In this document: piece by piece, positions 34,189 through 42,154 of the stretch
Position numbering within the stretch: the stretch's first letter is position 1
Layout of the letters: every line of letters begins with the position of its first letter
Source of the DNA: Caldilinea sp. CFX5
GTDB taxonomy: Bacteria; Chloroflexota; Anaerolineae; Caldilineales; Caldilineaceae
Length of the DNA: 42,154 nt
Direction of reading: 5' to 3'
Assembly: GCA_021405325.1 (NCBI GenBank)
Contig: QWII01000090.1
Coordinates: 1 to 42,154 of the forward strand
Made by a program: the position numbers and the translations under genes
The notes under the pieces: generated by a model
Seen by the model: the letters and a program-made list of their open reading frames with translations, nothing else
What the model was told of the DNA's origin: nothing
The model's database searches: none

Positions 34189-34644
34189 GTGTGGCAAGAT
34201 ACGATTTCCCTTGCGTTGGAAGCGCAGATGCTCCTGCGCCTGCTCCTGGCAACAGGGCTTGGCGCGCTCGTCGGCTATGAACGCGAGCGCGCCGGCAAGC
34301 CCGCCGGGGTGCGCACCCATAGTATGGTCAGCCTGGGGGCGGCGCTGTTCACCGTGGTGTCACTGTACGGTTTCGACGGCGTGGGTGATCCGGGGCGTGT
34401 GGCGGCACAGATTGTCGTCGGTATTGGCTTTCTCGGTGCAGGCGCCATTTTGCACGCACGGGGCAACGTCCACGGCCTGACGACTGCCGCTACGTTATGG
34501 GTCACGGCTGCGATTGGTCTGGCGGTGGGCGTGGGGATGTTGCTTATGTCAGTGGCGGCAACAGTTCTGGTCTTTTTCCTGTTACGGTTTGGCCCTCGGC
34601 CTGGGTATAAAGTACATCACCAGGACAGGGATGAGATGGAGTAG
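34189..34644 (+). CDS. MgtC/SapB family membrane protein
   Basis: The 151-aa protein has the MgtC signature: LLATGLGALVGYERERAGKPAGVRTHSMVSLGAALFTVVS, then IVVGIGFLGAGAILH and GLTTAATLWVTAAIGLAVGVG, making about four membrane segments. The C-terminal ACT-like domain of long MgtC proteins is absent, as in the short SapB-type forms. Members are linked with magnesium or acid stress and control of F-ATP synthase. A GTG start at 34189 is used because no ATG lies before the first conserved helix; the ribosome site is weak. Confidence 0.82.
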   Translation: MWQDTISLALEAQMLLRLLLATGLGALVGYERERAGKPAGVRTHSMVSLGAALFTVVSLYGFDGVGDPGRVAAQIVVGIGFLGAGAILHARGNVHGLTTAATLWVTAAIGLAVGVGMLLMSVAATVLVFFLLRFGPRPGYKVHHQDRDEME

Positions 34645-34700
34645 CAAGCGATTAAACGCTGTAGGCTAAAAACTACAGGTTGAAAAATGGGAGGATGTTT

Positions 34701-34970
34701 ATGAATACCGGTCAAACTTCTAATCTGAGCCGGCCGTGGTGGCAGTCGAGGACGGGCCTCATCCTGCTCGCCTTTCTCGCGATTGCGGCGTTCTTTCTGA
34801 TTACAGAACATACGGTGCATTTCTTTGGTCTATTGCCCTATGCGTTGCTGCTCCTGTGTCCGTTATTGCATCTCTTCATGCATGGCGGTCATGGGGGACA
34901 CGGCAACCAGGGTGATCACAGTCAACACACCGCGGAAAAGCCACAGCCGTGGCAAGGAGAAAAGTCATGA
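34701..34970 (+). CDS. DUF2933 family small membrane protein
   Basis: The 89-aa protein has two hydrophobic helices (TGLILLAFLAIAAFFLITEH and VHFFGLLPYALLLLCPLLHLFMH) and a His/Gly-rich tail (HGGHGGHGNQGDHSQH). This is the DUF2933 pattern; such genes are often beside copper or other metal resistance genes, and the tail could bind metal. GGGAGGA before ATG 34701 supports the start. It overlaps the next gene by four bases (ATGA), indicating an operon. Confidence 0.75.
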   Translation: MNTGQTSNLSRPWWQSRTGLILLAFLAIAAFFLITEHTVHFFGLLPYALLLLCPLLHLFMHGGHGGHGNQGDHSQHTAEKPQPWQGEKS

Positions 34971-35644
34971 ACGGACAGGAAGCAGCGGCCTACGGCCTGT
35001 GGCCATTAGTGGTCATCAACGCCGCGGTCTTTATCATCTTCGCCTTTAGCTTTGCCCGCCCCCAGACGAAACGCGACTGGCGCAGTTTTGGCGCATTCTC
35101 CGCCTTTCTCGTTGCGCTCTTTACCGAGATGTACGGCTTTCCGCTCACCATCTATTTGCTCGCCGGCTGGCTGGCCAACCGTTACCCGGGGCTGGATCTC
35201 TTTGCGCACAACAACGGCCATCTGTGGGAGACGCTCCTGGGCTGGCAAGGCGACCCCCATCTGAATCCCTTACATCTCTTGAGCAACCTGGTGATCGCGG
35301 GCGGCTTTATCCTGTTGTCCGCCGCCTGGGATGTCCTCTATAAGGCGCAGCGCGACCACAAGATCGCCATTACCGGCCCCTATGCCTCGGTGCGCCATCC
35401 GCAGTACATCGGCTTTATCCTGATCATGCTGGGCTTCCTGCTCCAGTGGCCGACGCTGATCACGCTGCTCATGTTCCCCATCCTGGTGTTCATGTATGTA
35501 CAGCTGGCCAAGTGGGAGGAGCGGGAGGCGCTGGCGCAGTTTGGCGAGGCATATGCCCGCTATGTCGCCCACACGCCGGCCTTCTGGCCACGCTGGGGCG
35601 CAGGACAGCCCGCCGCTGGTTCAAGCGTGGGAACTACGCCATAA
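34967..35644 (+). CDS. Isoprenylcysteine carboxyl methyltransferase-like (ICMT/PEMT family) membrane protein
   Basis: The 225-aa protein has about five membrane segments and the conserved C-terminal part of the ICMT family: ITGPYASVRHPQYIGFILIMLGFLLQWPTLI, then KWEEREALAQFGEAYARYVAHTPAFWPR. The RHP-x-Y-x-G and E-E-x-x-L-x-x-x-F-G-x-x-Y-x-x-Y elements bind S-adenosylmethionine. Bacterial members next to DUF2933 are common in metal-resistance clusters; the substrate is unknown. Translation is coupled to the gene before it. Confidence 0.8.
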   Translation: MNGQEAAAYGLWPLVVINAAVFIIFAFSFARPQTKRDWRSFGAFSAFLVALFTEMYGFPLTIYLLAGWLANRYPGLDLFAHNNGHLWETLLGWQGDPHLNPLHLLSNLVIAGGFILLSAAWDVLYKAQRDHKIAITGPYASVRHPQYIGFILIMLGFLLQWPTLITLLMFPILVFMYVQLAKWEEREALAQFGEAYARYVAHTPAFWPRWGAGQPAAGSSVGTTP

Positions 35645-35682
35645 ACTGATCGATTGCATTCGTTAGAAATAGAGGTTATCTC

Positions 35683-36474
35683 ATGATTACGATTCCCATT
35701 GACCCCATTCTCTTTTCCATCGGCCACTTCATGATTCGCTGGTACAGCCTGATTGTATTGGCCGCCATCCTGGTCGGCGTCTGGATCGCCAGGCGCGAGG
35801 CGGAACGCAAGGGTCTGGACAAAGAGATGATCTATGACCTGGCGCTCTGGCTCGTTCCGGCCGGTATTGTTGGAGCGCGGCTTTTCCATGTAATCGACCA
35901 CTGGGATGATGAATACAGCTTCGCTCCGGTACGCGCATTTTACGTCTGGCAGGGGGGGCTGGCGATCTGGGGTGGCGTGATCGGCGGGCTGGTTACGTTG
36001 GTCATCCTGGCTTGGCGGCGAGGCTGGCGCTTGCCGCTCCTGCTCGACACGCTGGCGCCAGCGGTCGTCCTCGGCCAAGGCATCGGTCGGCTGGCCTGTA
36101 TTATTACCGGCGACGCCGTGGGGAAAGCTACCACTGGTCCTTTTGGCTTCGCCTACACCAGTCCCAACGCCATGGTGCCTGAGTTGGGCGTCTACTACAC
36201 GCCCACCCCGGCCTATGAAGCGATCATGAACGTGAGCATCTTTGCGCTGCTGTGGCAACTACGGAAGAAAAATTTGCCCGAAGGTGCGCTCTTTTTGATC
36301 TACGTCGTGCTTTACGCCGGGGGACGCTTCCTGATCACCTTCTGGAGCGCTTACCGCACGATTGCCTTTGGGCTGAATCAGGCGCAACTTATTAGCATTG
36401 TTGCGTTCGCCGTTGGCCTGCCCTTGTTGATCTATCTATTGCAGCGGCGTCACCCAACCCAAGCCCTGACTTAA
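35683..36474 (+). CDS. lgt: Prolipoprotein diacylglyceryl transferase
   Basis: The 263-aa protein has about seven membrane segments and the Lgt blocks: IRWYSLIVLAAILVGVWIA, GIVGARLFHVIDHW, VWQGGLAIWGGVIGG, and GQGIGRLACIITGDAVGKAT, the Lgt signature region, followed by TPTPAYEAIMN. Lgt moves a diacylglyceryl group from phosphatidylglycerol to the lipobox Cys. The signature differs a little from the usual GRxGNFxNGE, so this may be a second, divergent Lgt rather than the housekeeping copy. The gene starts 38 bases after the methyltransferase gene. Confidence 0.85.
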   Translation: MITIPIDPILFSIGHFMIRWYSLIVLAAILVGVWIARREAERKGLDKEMIYDLALWLVPAGIVGARLFHVIDHWDDEYSFAPVRAFYVWQGGLAIWGGVIGGLVTLVILAWRRGWRLPLLLDTLAPAVVLGQGIGRLACIITGDAVGKATTGPFGFAYTSPNAMVPELGVYYTPTPAYEAIMNVSIFALLWQLRKKNLPEGALFLIYVVLYAGGRFLITFWSAYRTIAFGLNQAQLISIVAFAVGLPLLIYLLQRRHPTQALT

Positions 36475-36585
36475 TCGGCTGCTTTACCAGGTGATGATCC
36501 AGGGCAGTGCAATCAGGAAAGGGATACACAGTTACAGAATAAGGGATGTCGTTCATCGCTAACTGTCTTGAAAGGAGAGGCGATT

Positions 36586-36789
36586 ATGGCACAGGTGAAA
36601 GATGTTGTGTGCGGAATGATGGTGGATACGACCAACACCCAGTTCAAATTGATGTATCAGGGGCAGACCTATTACTTCTGCTCGGCGGGCTGTAAGCAGG
36701 CGTTTGATAAGAACCCAGAGAAGTATGTGAAGTCAGGCCAAGGCGGACACGGCGAACAGCATAGTGAACACGGCCATCACCGTCACTAG
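36586..36789 (+). CDS. YHS domain small metal-binding protein
   Basis: The 67-aa protein contains KDVVCGMMVD and YYFCSAGCKQAFDKNPEKYV, the full YHS domain known from copper and heavy-metal ATPases and from free-standing metal carriers, and a His-rich end (HGEQHSEHGHHRH). It probably binds copper or another soft metal. AAAGGAGAGG before ATG 36586 sets the start. The 110 bases before it show no other feature. Together with DUF2933, the ICMT-like and the Met-rich genes, it suggests a metal-handling group. Confidence 0.85.
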   Translation: MAQVKDVVCGMMVDTTNTQFKLMYQGQTYYFCSAGCKQAFDKNPEKYVKSGQGGHGEQHSEHGHHRH

Positions 36790-36853
36790 CGGTCGAGCAT
36801 CTGTCGGTGCGATAGAGGACTGTACAAGGAGAGAAGCGCCAAAGGAGAAGATG

Positions 36854-37916
36854 ATGACAGCTACACAATCTGACCTCCGCCCCGGCATTAGTGGCTGGCT
36901 CTACGAACGATTAGGTCTTAAAGGCATTGGGTATCCGGTGCCGGCACATGCTAACTCGTTACCCTACGTATTGGGCGGAATTTCAGTCACTGGCTTTGCG
37001 ATCCTCTTGATCACAGGTATTTATCTGGCGCAGTTTTATCACCCGGAGCCGGCTGACGCGCACCAGAGCATGATCTACCTCATCACTGGTGTGCCGGCGG
37101 GCGATTTAGTGCGCTCGGTCCATTTCTGGACAGCGCAGATCGTTACGGTGACGGTGATTCTGCACATGCTACGTGTGTTGTTCACCGGTTCATACAAGCG
37201 CCCGCGCGAGATTAACTGGCTGGTCGGTTTGGGATTGCTTGCTGTCACGCTCGGTTTTGTCTTTACCGGTTCGGTGCTCAAGTTTGATCAGGAAGGGATA
37301 GAGGCATTACAACACAACAAGGAGGCAGCGGAAATCATTGGCAGGTTGGGCGCTTGGTTTTCACCTGAATTCAGCCGCAGTGTACCGCTGCTTATGCGCC
37401 TCTTCAACGCTCACATTACGATTCTGCCGCTGCTGTTTATCCTGCTGATCGCAGCGCACATCTTCTTGATTAAGCAGCATGGCATCTCGCCTAAAGTGAC
37501 GCCGGATGCCACGACGCGAGCGACCGCTGGTGAGGGCAAATCGCGCTTCTCAGTCCATGTATTGCGCATGAGCGGCTATGGGCTGCTCCTACTGGCGCTG
37601 GCGTCATTACTTAGTCTGTTCTATCCGGCGCCATTGGGTATGCCTGGCGTGGCCGGCGCTGAGGTGACGAAACCGTGGTGGATGTTCATCTGGCTGTTTC
37701 CCCGTAGAGGAAATCTGGGGAGTGCGGGCGCTGGTAATCGTGCCAGCTCTTCTGGGGTTATTGCTTGCGCTCGTACCCATCATGGATCGTAGCCCCTATC
37801 TCAGTCCGGCACAGCGTAAAGGCATCCTCATCCTTGCGGCCGTGATCCTGATTAGCATCATGGTTGCCGGCATTTATGCGACGCTAACACCTGTTGAGGC
37901 GCATCTGGAGGTATAA
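36854..37916 (+). pseudogene. Cytochrome b (b6/subunit IV-like), with frameshift near 37,700
   Basis: The first frame (to 37792) encodes a cytochrome b with heme ligands in H-x13-H (SVHFWTAQIV...ILHML) and H-x14-H (NAHITILPL...AAHIFL). The unequal spacing is that of cytochrome b6. After WMFIWLFP the frame is lost. The neighbouring frame continues VEEIWGVRALVIVPALLGLLLALVPIMD to a stop at 37916. Removing one C from CCCC (37700-37703) joins the two into about 354 aa with the subunit IV-like C-terminal helices. The usual PEWY is replaced by KPWW. No Rieske or cytochrome c gene is in the window. It may be a true mutant or a sequence error. Expected to move electrons from quinol in the membrane. 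Confidence 0.75.
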
Positions 37917-37929
37917 GGGAGAGGCAGTC

Positions 37930-38481
37930 ATGCATACCAATTTTCTCTATACACTGCTTGTCGTCCTGACCTTGGCCGTTGTGCCAACAGCCGTGGCGCT
38001 GGCGCACGGCCAACCAGTAGTCACAGTTGAACCGATCCTCGTTGCTGCCGGCAACCCTATTACCGTATCCGGTGCGGAAGTAGAGCCGGGCGAAGTTTTT
38101 GTCATCACCCTGGAAGGGATGAGCGGTTCAATTCCATTGGGCGAAGCCATCGTGACTGGTGAGGGCGAGGAAGGCGAGTTCACAGTCACACTCACTATCC
38201 CCACCGACACGCGTCCAGGGTCTTACCTGGTGCGTGCAGCCACGGTCGAAGGCGAAGTCGCTACTGCCGACGTGACTATCACAGCCGCTACAGAAAATGC
38301 CAGTGGCGGTCCAGCGATGGTGATGGACGAAGCCTCCGGCGAACTGCACATAATCGATCGCACCCGATCCATTACGGAGAGTATCGTTGCAGCAACAGTG
38401 ATTGCAATCTGTGGCGGTTTGGGTTGGTGGCTGGTGCGCAAGCGTGTTGATATTCAGGCCGAGGTGAAAGTTTCTAGTTAA
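37930..38481 (+). CDS. Secreted Ig-like protein with C-terminal membrane anchor
   Basis: The 183-aa protein has a signal peptide (cleavage probably after VALAHG), a beta-rich domain of about 90 residues (VVTVEPILVAAGNPITVSGAEVEPGEVF, TLTIPTDTRPGSYLVRAATVEGEVATADVTI) similar to Ig-like domains of surface proteins, and one membrane helix near the end (about 155-172) followed by a short basic tail. It is probably displayed outside the cell. It follows the cytochrome b gene by 13 bases, so it may be part of the same unit, for example a copper-chaperone-like or docking protein; no metal motif is clear. Confidence 0.7.
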   Translation: MHTNFLYTLLVVLTLAVVPTAVALAHGQPVVTVEPILVAAGNPITVSGAEVEPGEVFVITLEGMSGSIPLGEAIVTGEGEEGEFTVTLTIPTDTRPGSYLVRAATVEGEVATADVTITAATENASGGPAMVMDEASGELHIIDRTRSITESIVAATVIAICGGLGWWLVRKRVDIQAEVKVSS

Positions 38482-38572
38482 ACGAGATCCACGTCAGATA
38501 GGCGGTTGTGCGGTGGCTGTCATTTTTCATTCGGTAAAAACTGCGCATATAGGATCTGAGGAGAACATAAAA

Positions 38573-38770
38573 ATGGATTTTAGCAGCCTCATTGGAATCA
38601 TTGTCCTTGTTATCGTTCTTTGGCTAGCCCTAGACTTATTGCTGGCCGGTAGTAGCATGACCGGTGGTATGATGGGCGGTATGGCAGGAATGATGGGGGC
38701 GGGCATCGGGCCTATCGGCATTTTCTTACTGCTACTAATTATTGCCTTGCTGATTTACGGAAGATTTTAA
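38573..38770 (+). CDS. Met/Gly-rich small membrane peptide
   Basis: The 65-aa product has two hydrophobic helices (LIGIIVLVIVLWLALDLLLAG and GIGPIGIFLLLLIIALLIYG) around SMTGGMMGGMAGMMGAG. Six Met in this loop could bind copper(I), as in Met-rich copper proteins. TGAGGAGA precedes ATG 38573. I do not recognise a named family. The context (YHS, DUF2933, cytochrome b) fits a metal link. Confidence 0.6.
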   Translation: MDFSSLIGIIVLVIVLWLALDLLLAGSSMTGGMMGGMAGMMGAGIGPIGIFLLLLIIALLIYGRF

Positions 38771-38787
38771 AGAATCGGAATAACCTT

Positions 38788-39423
38788 ATGCAGATTGATA
38801 TGAAATCAACCGAACTCACGCGCACCCGCTATCAACGAATCGCCCCTGTCTATGATCGAATGGAAGGAACGGCAGAGGGCCGTTTTCATCCCTTGCGCCC
38901 CAGGCTCTGGTCGCTGGTGCGCGGGCCAAAGGTATTAGAAGTGGGGGTCGGTACTGGTAAGAATATACCGTTTTATCCCAACGGCATGGCGATCACCGCA
39001 ATTGACTTGACGCCAGGCATGTTGGAGCGGGCGCAACGGCGTGCCCAAGCGCTTCAGCGCGTCGTCGATTTGCGTCTAGGCGATGTTCAAGCGCTGGCGT
39101 TCCCCGACAACAGCTTTGATGATGCTGTGGCTACTTGTGTTTTTTGCTCCGTACCCGATCCCGTGCTGGGGTTACAAGAAGTGGTGCGTGTTGTGAAACC
39201 TGGCGGTCAGGTGTTGTTGCTGGAACATATGCGCTCGGCTAACCCTTTGCTTGGTCTGCTCATGGATGTGTTAAATCCTATGGTTGTGCGCATGATGGGG
39301 GCCAACATTAACCGACGCACCCTAGAGAATGTGCAACGCAGTGGGCTGCAATTGGAACATGTCGAGGATGTGGGGATGGGTGGCATCTTCAAATTGATTG
39401 TAGCACGCAACCTTAAAACGTAG
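38788..39423 (+). CDS. Class I SAM-dependent methyltransferase (UbiE/PmtA-like)
   Basis: The 211-aa protein has the Rossmann methyltransferase motifs: motif I VLEVGVGTGKNIPFY, acidic residue in ITAIDLTPGMLERA, DVQALAFPDNSFDDAVATCVFCSVPDP, and VVKPGGQVLLLEHMRS. The start TRTRYQRIAPVYDRMEG is typical of UbiE/phospholipid N-methyltransferase relatives. Substrate could be a lipid or quinone. It starts 18 bases after the Met-rich gene. Confidence 0.82.
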   Translation: MQIDMKSTELTRTRYQRIAPVYDRMEGTAEGRFHPLRPRLWSLVRGPKVLEVGVGTGKNIPFYPNGMAITAIDLTPGMLERAQRRAQALQRVVDLRLGDVQALAFPDNSFDDAVATCVFCSVPDPVLGLQEVVRVVKPGGQVLLLEHMRSANPLLGLLMDVLNPMVVRMMGANINRRTLENVQRSGLQLEHVEDVGMGGIFKLIVARNLKT

Positions 39424-39487
39424 TATTTGCCAAGGGTTGCGCTTTGAACAGTTGCGACGAACAGTTAGAGGCAGAAAGGAAATCTTT

Positions 39488-40489
39488 GTGACCAGCAAGA
39501 CATTAACCATAGGAAAAATTCGCGGCCTACAACAGATTGCCGATGCGCAAGGCATTTTTGCGATGTGCGCTATGGATCATCGCGGTTCGATGCAGCGCAT
39601 GATCGACAAAACGGCGCCTGACCAGGTTACCGATGAAACCCTGATTGAGTATAAACGCGACTTAACGGAACTGCTGGCGCCGGTGTCGACAGCGGTGCTT
39701 CTTGATCCTATTTACGGGGCGGCCCAGTCCATCGCCAGCGGCGCGTTGCCCGGCGGTGTTGGGTTGCTCGTCAGCCTGGAGGAGACCGGCTATGGCAGCG
39801 ATGCCCAAGGCCGGGTGACTACGCTGCTACCTGACTGGAGCGTCGAAAAGATCAAACGCATGGGCGCATCGGCTGTGAAGTTGTTGCTTTACTATCGGTC
39901 TGACCTGACTGGTAACCGCTCCTACCAGCAGCAGGTGGTTCAGCAGGTGGCAGATGATTGTGTACGTGCTGATATTCCCCTGCTGGTGGAGCCGATTGCT
40001 TATCCTGTCACACCTGCCGAACGCGAGTCGGGGCATTTTGCTCCTTACAAGCCGCTACTCGTGATCCAATCTGCACGCGATTTAACACCCCTAGGTGTTG
40101 ATGTGCTAAAGGCAGAGTTTCCTGCCGACCTGCATTATCAAGGTGACGAGGGTAAGCTGCGTGCGCTATGCGAACAATTAGATGATGCTTCGCAGGCCCC
40201 GTGGGTCTTGCTCAGCGCCGGGGTGACCTTTGACGAGTTTGCCAGACAGGTGCAAATTGCCTGCCAGGCCGGCGCATCCGGTTTTCTGGGGGGCCGCGCC
40301 ATCTGGGAAGAGGCCATGCACCTTTCAGAGGCGTCTACACGCCGCGCCTGGTTGGCTACAGTGGCTGCAGAGCGAATGCGCCGCTTGCACGAGATTGCTG
40401 GTGCGTATGGCCGGCCGTGGTGGAGAAAGTGGGTGAGTGCGGTGGATGAACTGGCTGTTGTTGGCTCAAACTGGTACAGCCACTACTGA
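39488..40489 (+). CDS. Tagatose 1,6-diphosphate aldolase-like (LacD-type) class I aldolase
   Basis: The 333-aa protein shows the LacD family: GIFAMCAMDHRGSMQRMI, VLLDPIYGAA, SAVKLLLYYR (K131), PLLVEPIAYP and DVLKAEFPADLHY, where Lys208 is the expected Schiff-base residue, then SAGVTFDEFARQV and a late ASGFLGGRAIW phosphate-binding loop. It would split fructose or tagatose 1,6-bisphosphate, or a related sugar, to triose phosphates. A GTG start at 39488 with GAAAGGA upstream fits the family N-terminus. Near the type II GAPDH it could give an alternative glycolytic pair. Confidence 0.82.
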   Translation: MTSKTLTIGKIRGLQQIADAQGIFAMCAMDHRGSMQRMIDKTAPDQVTDETLIEYKRDLTELLAPVSTAVLLDPIYGAAQSIASGALPGGVGLLVSLEETGYGSDAQGRVTTLLPDWSVEKIKRMGASAVKLLLYYRSDLTGNRSYQQQVVQQVADDCVRADIPLLVEPIAYPVTPAERESGHFAPYKPLLVIQSARDLTPLGVDVLKAEFPADLHYQGDEGKLRALCEQLDDASQAPWVLLSAGVTFDEFARQVQIACQAGASGFLGGRAIWEEAMHLSEASTRRAWLATVAAERMRRLHEIAGAYGRPWWRKWVSAVDELAVVGSNWYSHY

Positions 40490-40649
40490 GTATAAGACAT
40501 CATCGTCAACCATGAGTAGCGCGTCTGCTGTGCCGGTACATTTTTGGGCCGTGAACGCGAACGTTTAAGCCAGAAAATGTAGCACTAAGGCTGATGCACA
40601 AGTGTGTACCGCTGAAAGTCCAGCGCCACAATACATAGGTGAAGAGGAA

Positions 40650-41288
40650 ATGAAATTAAACGAACTTGAATTTGCTCTGATGAATAACCCCGTGCGTGCA
40701 GCGTCACAACAGTGGCTGGAGACGCCACTGTTGATTGGCCCACCCGGTTCTCTGGCAGGGAAACGTGTACTGGAGGTTGGCTGTGGGTGGGGGGTCGGCA
40801 TCGAAATTCTGCTTTCGCTGGGCGCAACCTATGTCGCCGGCTTCGACTTCGATCCGGCGATGGTCGTCCTCGCGCAGAGCCGCCTGACCAGGTATGGGAA
40901 TCGCGTTGCCCTCTTTGTCGGTGATGCTACGACCATTGCGGCCCCTGATGCCACCTTTGACGCTGTCGTGGATTACGGGGTCATCCATCATATTCCTGAC
41001 TGGTCACAAGCACTCCATGAGATTGCGCGTGTACTCAAACCGGGGGGCATTTTTTACTTTGAAGACCTGCTTAAGGGCTTTATCTCAGCCTGGCCGACTC
41101 GGATGTTATTTGATCACCCGCAGGCAACGCAGTTCAAGGGCCGTGAGTTTCAAACCGGATTGGCTGCCGCCGACTTACAAGTTCAGCAGTGGCGGCAGTG
41201 GGGAGAATGGGGATTCATGGGGCAGGCCAGGAAACTGGATGGGCATCATGAATATCCTTATTACATGGAAACAGCGCTGAACGGTTGA
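40650..41288 (+). CDS. Class I SAM-dependent methyltransferase
   Basis: The 212-aa protein has motif I VLEVGCGWGVGIEILL, VAGFDFDPAMVVLA, GDATTIAAPDATFDAVVDYGVIHHIPDW and VLKPGGIFYFEDLL. The IHHIPDW element is frequent in methyltransferase type 11 proteins acting on small molecules or lipids. The substrate is unknown. ATG 40650 follows GAAGAGGAA; an upstream in-frame start at 40602 lacks a ribosome site. The next gene follows by 14 bases. Confidence 0.8.
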   Translation: MKLNELEFALMNNPVRAASQQWLETPLLIGPPGSLAGKRVLEVGCGWGVGIEILLSLGATYVAGFDFDPAMVVLAQSRLTRYGNRVALFVGDATTIAAPDATFDAVVDYGVIHHIPDWSQALHEIARVLKPGGIFYFEDLLKGFISAWPTRMLFDHPQATQFKGREFQTGLAAADLQVQQWRQWGEWGFMGQARKLDGHHEYPYYMETALNG

Positions 41289-41302
41289 GAAATGGGGGAG
41301 CT

Positions 41303-41512
41303 ATGCTAAAGACCTGGTTAGAACACTATATTTCATCGGAAACAATGGCGACCACCCTGGTCATCTGGCTATGCAGCCTGGCTGTCATCGGCTTGGTCGT
41401 GACGCCGCTGTTTGGCGCCCAGGTGGCCCTAGTAACAGCATTGGGACTATTGGTGGCCCTCCTGTTTGGTTGTTGGGTGATCTGTGTCGTCCGGCCACCT
41501 GGGCAACAGTAA
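41303..41512 (+). CDS. Small two-helix membrane protein
   Basis: The 69-aa protein has two membrane segments (TTLVIWLCSLAVIGLVVTPLFG and ALVTALGLLVALLFGCWVICV) with very short loops. No family recognised. GGGGGAG seven bases before ATG 41303 supports the start. It sits between a methyltransferase and a DoxX gene, probably in one operon. Confidence 0.6.
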   Translation: MLKTWLEHYISSETMATTLVIWLCSLAVIGLVVTPLFGAQVALVTALGLLVALLFGCWVICVVRPPGQQ

Positions 41513-41558
41513 ATCGATAAAGTTTTCGCAGTGAGAATCGTTACCATAAGGAGCTACT

Positions 41559-42154
41559 ATGAATACCGTAGTAAATCGTAAAAACGAGAAATTGCAGGAT
41601 CCGCCTTTTGCTCGCTTCTTGTTCGCTGATCCAAGAGCCGCATGGCTCTGGTTGCTAGTCCGGGTTTGGTTAGGGTGGGAATGGATCGATGCATCGCTCA
41701 ACAAAGTGAATAACCCGGCCTGGGTGCAAACCGGTGAGGCTGTGAAGGGATTCTGGACAAACGCCGTCGCAATTCCTGAAACAGGGCGCGCACCGATTAG
41801 CTTTGCCTGGTATCGCAGCTTCCTACAAATCCTGTTAGACAGTGAAGCGTACACTTGGCTGGCCCCCCTGATCGCCTATGGTGAGTTGCTCATCGGGATC
41901 GGCCTGATTTTGGGCGCCTTCACGGGCATCGCTGCCTTCTTTGGCGCTTTCCTGAACTGGAACTTTATGATGGCCGGCACCGCCAGCAGCAATCCGGTAC
42001 TCTTTGTCCTTGCCATCGGTCTGATCCTTGGTTGGAAAGTCGCCGGGTATCTCGGCGCTGACTACTTCCTGCTTCGTTTCCTGGGGACACCCTGGAGAGG
42101 GAGAGGAACAGAAGAACCGGGCGTGCTACCCCCCGAATCAGCACCAGCACGGTA
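41559..42154 (+). CDS. DoxX/DoxD family membrane protein (3' end beyond window)
   Basis: The frame opens at ATG 41559 after AAGGAG and stays open to the window end (198 codons visible). It has WLWLLVRVWLGWEWIDASLNKVNNPAW near the start, then membrane helices (LAPLIAYGELLIGIGLILGAFTGIAAFFGAFLNWNFMMAG, VLFVLAIGLILGWKVAGYLGADYFLLRFLG). This is the DoxX pattern: a four-helix membrane protein related to the thiosulfate:quinone oxidoreductase subunit DoxD. The region after LLRFLG is Pro- and Glu-rich and probably close to the end. Confidence 0.82.
   Translation, partial: MNTVVNRKNEKLQDPPFARFLFADPRAAWLWLLVRVWLGWEWIDASLNKVNNPAWVQTGEAVKGFWTNAVAIPETGRAPISFAWYRSFLQILLDSEAYTWLAPLIAYGELLIGIGLILGAFTGIAAFFGAFLNWNFMMAGTASSNPVLFVLAIGLILGWKVAGYLGADYFLLRFLGTPWRGRGTEEPGVLPPESAPAR

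Noticed and set aside
35560..36258. 232-aa antisense frame across lgt
   Set aside because: It mirrors the conserved Lgt coding sequence and has no recognisable domain.
37722..37916. Independent 64-aa membrane protein
   Set aside because: It continues the cytochrome b sequence exactly after the frameshift.

Overview
The window looks like a piece of a bacterial chromosome, most likely a Chloroflexota (Anaerolineae/Caldilineae-like) genome. This is inferred from gene style only: fairly high GC, archaeal-type (type II) GAPDH, many NarL-type two-component pairs, large membrane-anchored M28 peptidase. No rRNA or marker gene is present to prove it.

Left part (1-16.9 kb): a chromosomal accessory region. 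A full rifamycin phosphotransferase/PEP-synthase-like gene (478-3108) stands among recognisable gene remains: alpha/beta hydrolase, VOC protein, ECF sigma factor tail, 5'-truncated WYL regulator, 5'-truncated epoxide hydrolase, YCII protein, DNA alkylation repair protein. Intact small stress or detoxification genes lie between them (DHFR-like, DUF1801, MBL-fold lactonase-like). Then come an AraC regulator with a 1-base frameshift, an NTF2-like protein, a membrane protein + histidine kinase + response regulator + serine hydrolase cluster, a VOC protein, a GDCCVxC protein and an M28 peptidase.

Middle part (about 16,962-26,357): an integrated, plasmid-like element. It starts at a 3' fragment of tRNA-Lys(TTT), followed by a perfect 23-bp terminator hairpin and a tyrosine integrase. 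Its other genes are an FtsK/TraB-type translocase, a lambda-O-like initiator, a DnaC-type helicase loader with an N-terminal Cys4 motif, a ParM-like actin, a ParR-like partner, an RHH-like regulator and an SSB-like OB-fold protein. The layout recalls actinomycete AICEs (integrase + replication + a single FtsK-like transfer protein). The most striking feature is inside the initiator gene: eleven 26-bp imperfect palindromes spaced 44/43/42 bp (129-bp super-period) and therefore read in all three reading frames, followed by an AT-rich stretch with five GATC sites. This is very probably the replication origin (or a centromere) of the element, built inside a coding sequence.

Right part (26.4-42.2 kb): a NarL-type regulator/kinase pair next to an HtrA protease and a lipoprotein, a UbiB kinase, type II GAPDH, MgtC-like protein, then a run of membrane or metal-handling genes (DUF2933, isoprenylcysteine methyltransferase-like, Lgt, YHS, a b6-like cytochrome b with a frameshift, an Ig-like surface protein, a Met/Gly-rich peptide), two methyltransferases, a LacD-type aldolase and a DoxX protein cut by the window end. 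The intact tRNA-Lys that should mark the other end of the element is not seen in the window, so this part could be chromosome or cargo.

Dispersed nested palindromes with the core CCTGACAGGTTT/AAACCTGTCAGG sit at the ends of several genes (11.9, 12.7, 28.9 and 30.4 kb). Two apparent frameshifts (AraC, cytochrome b) both fall in C homopolymers and may be sequence errors.
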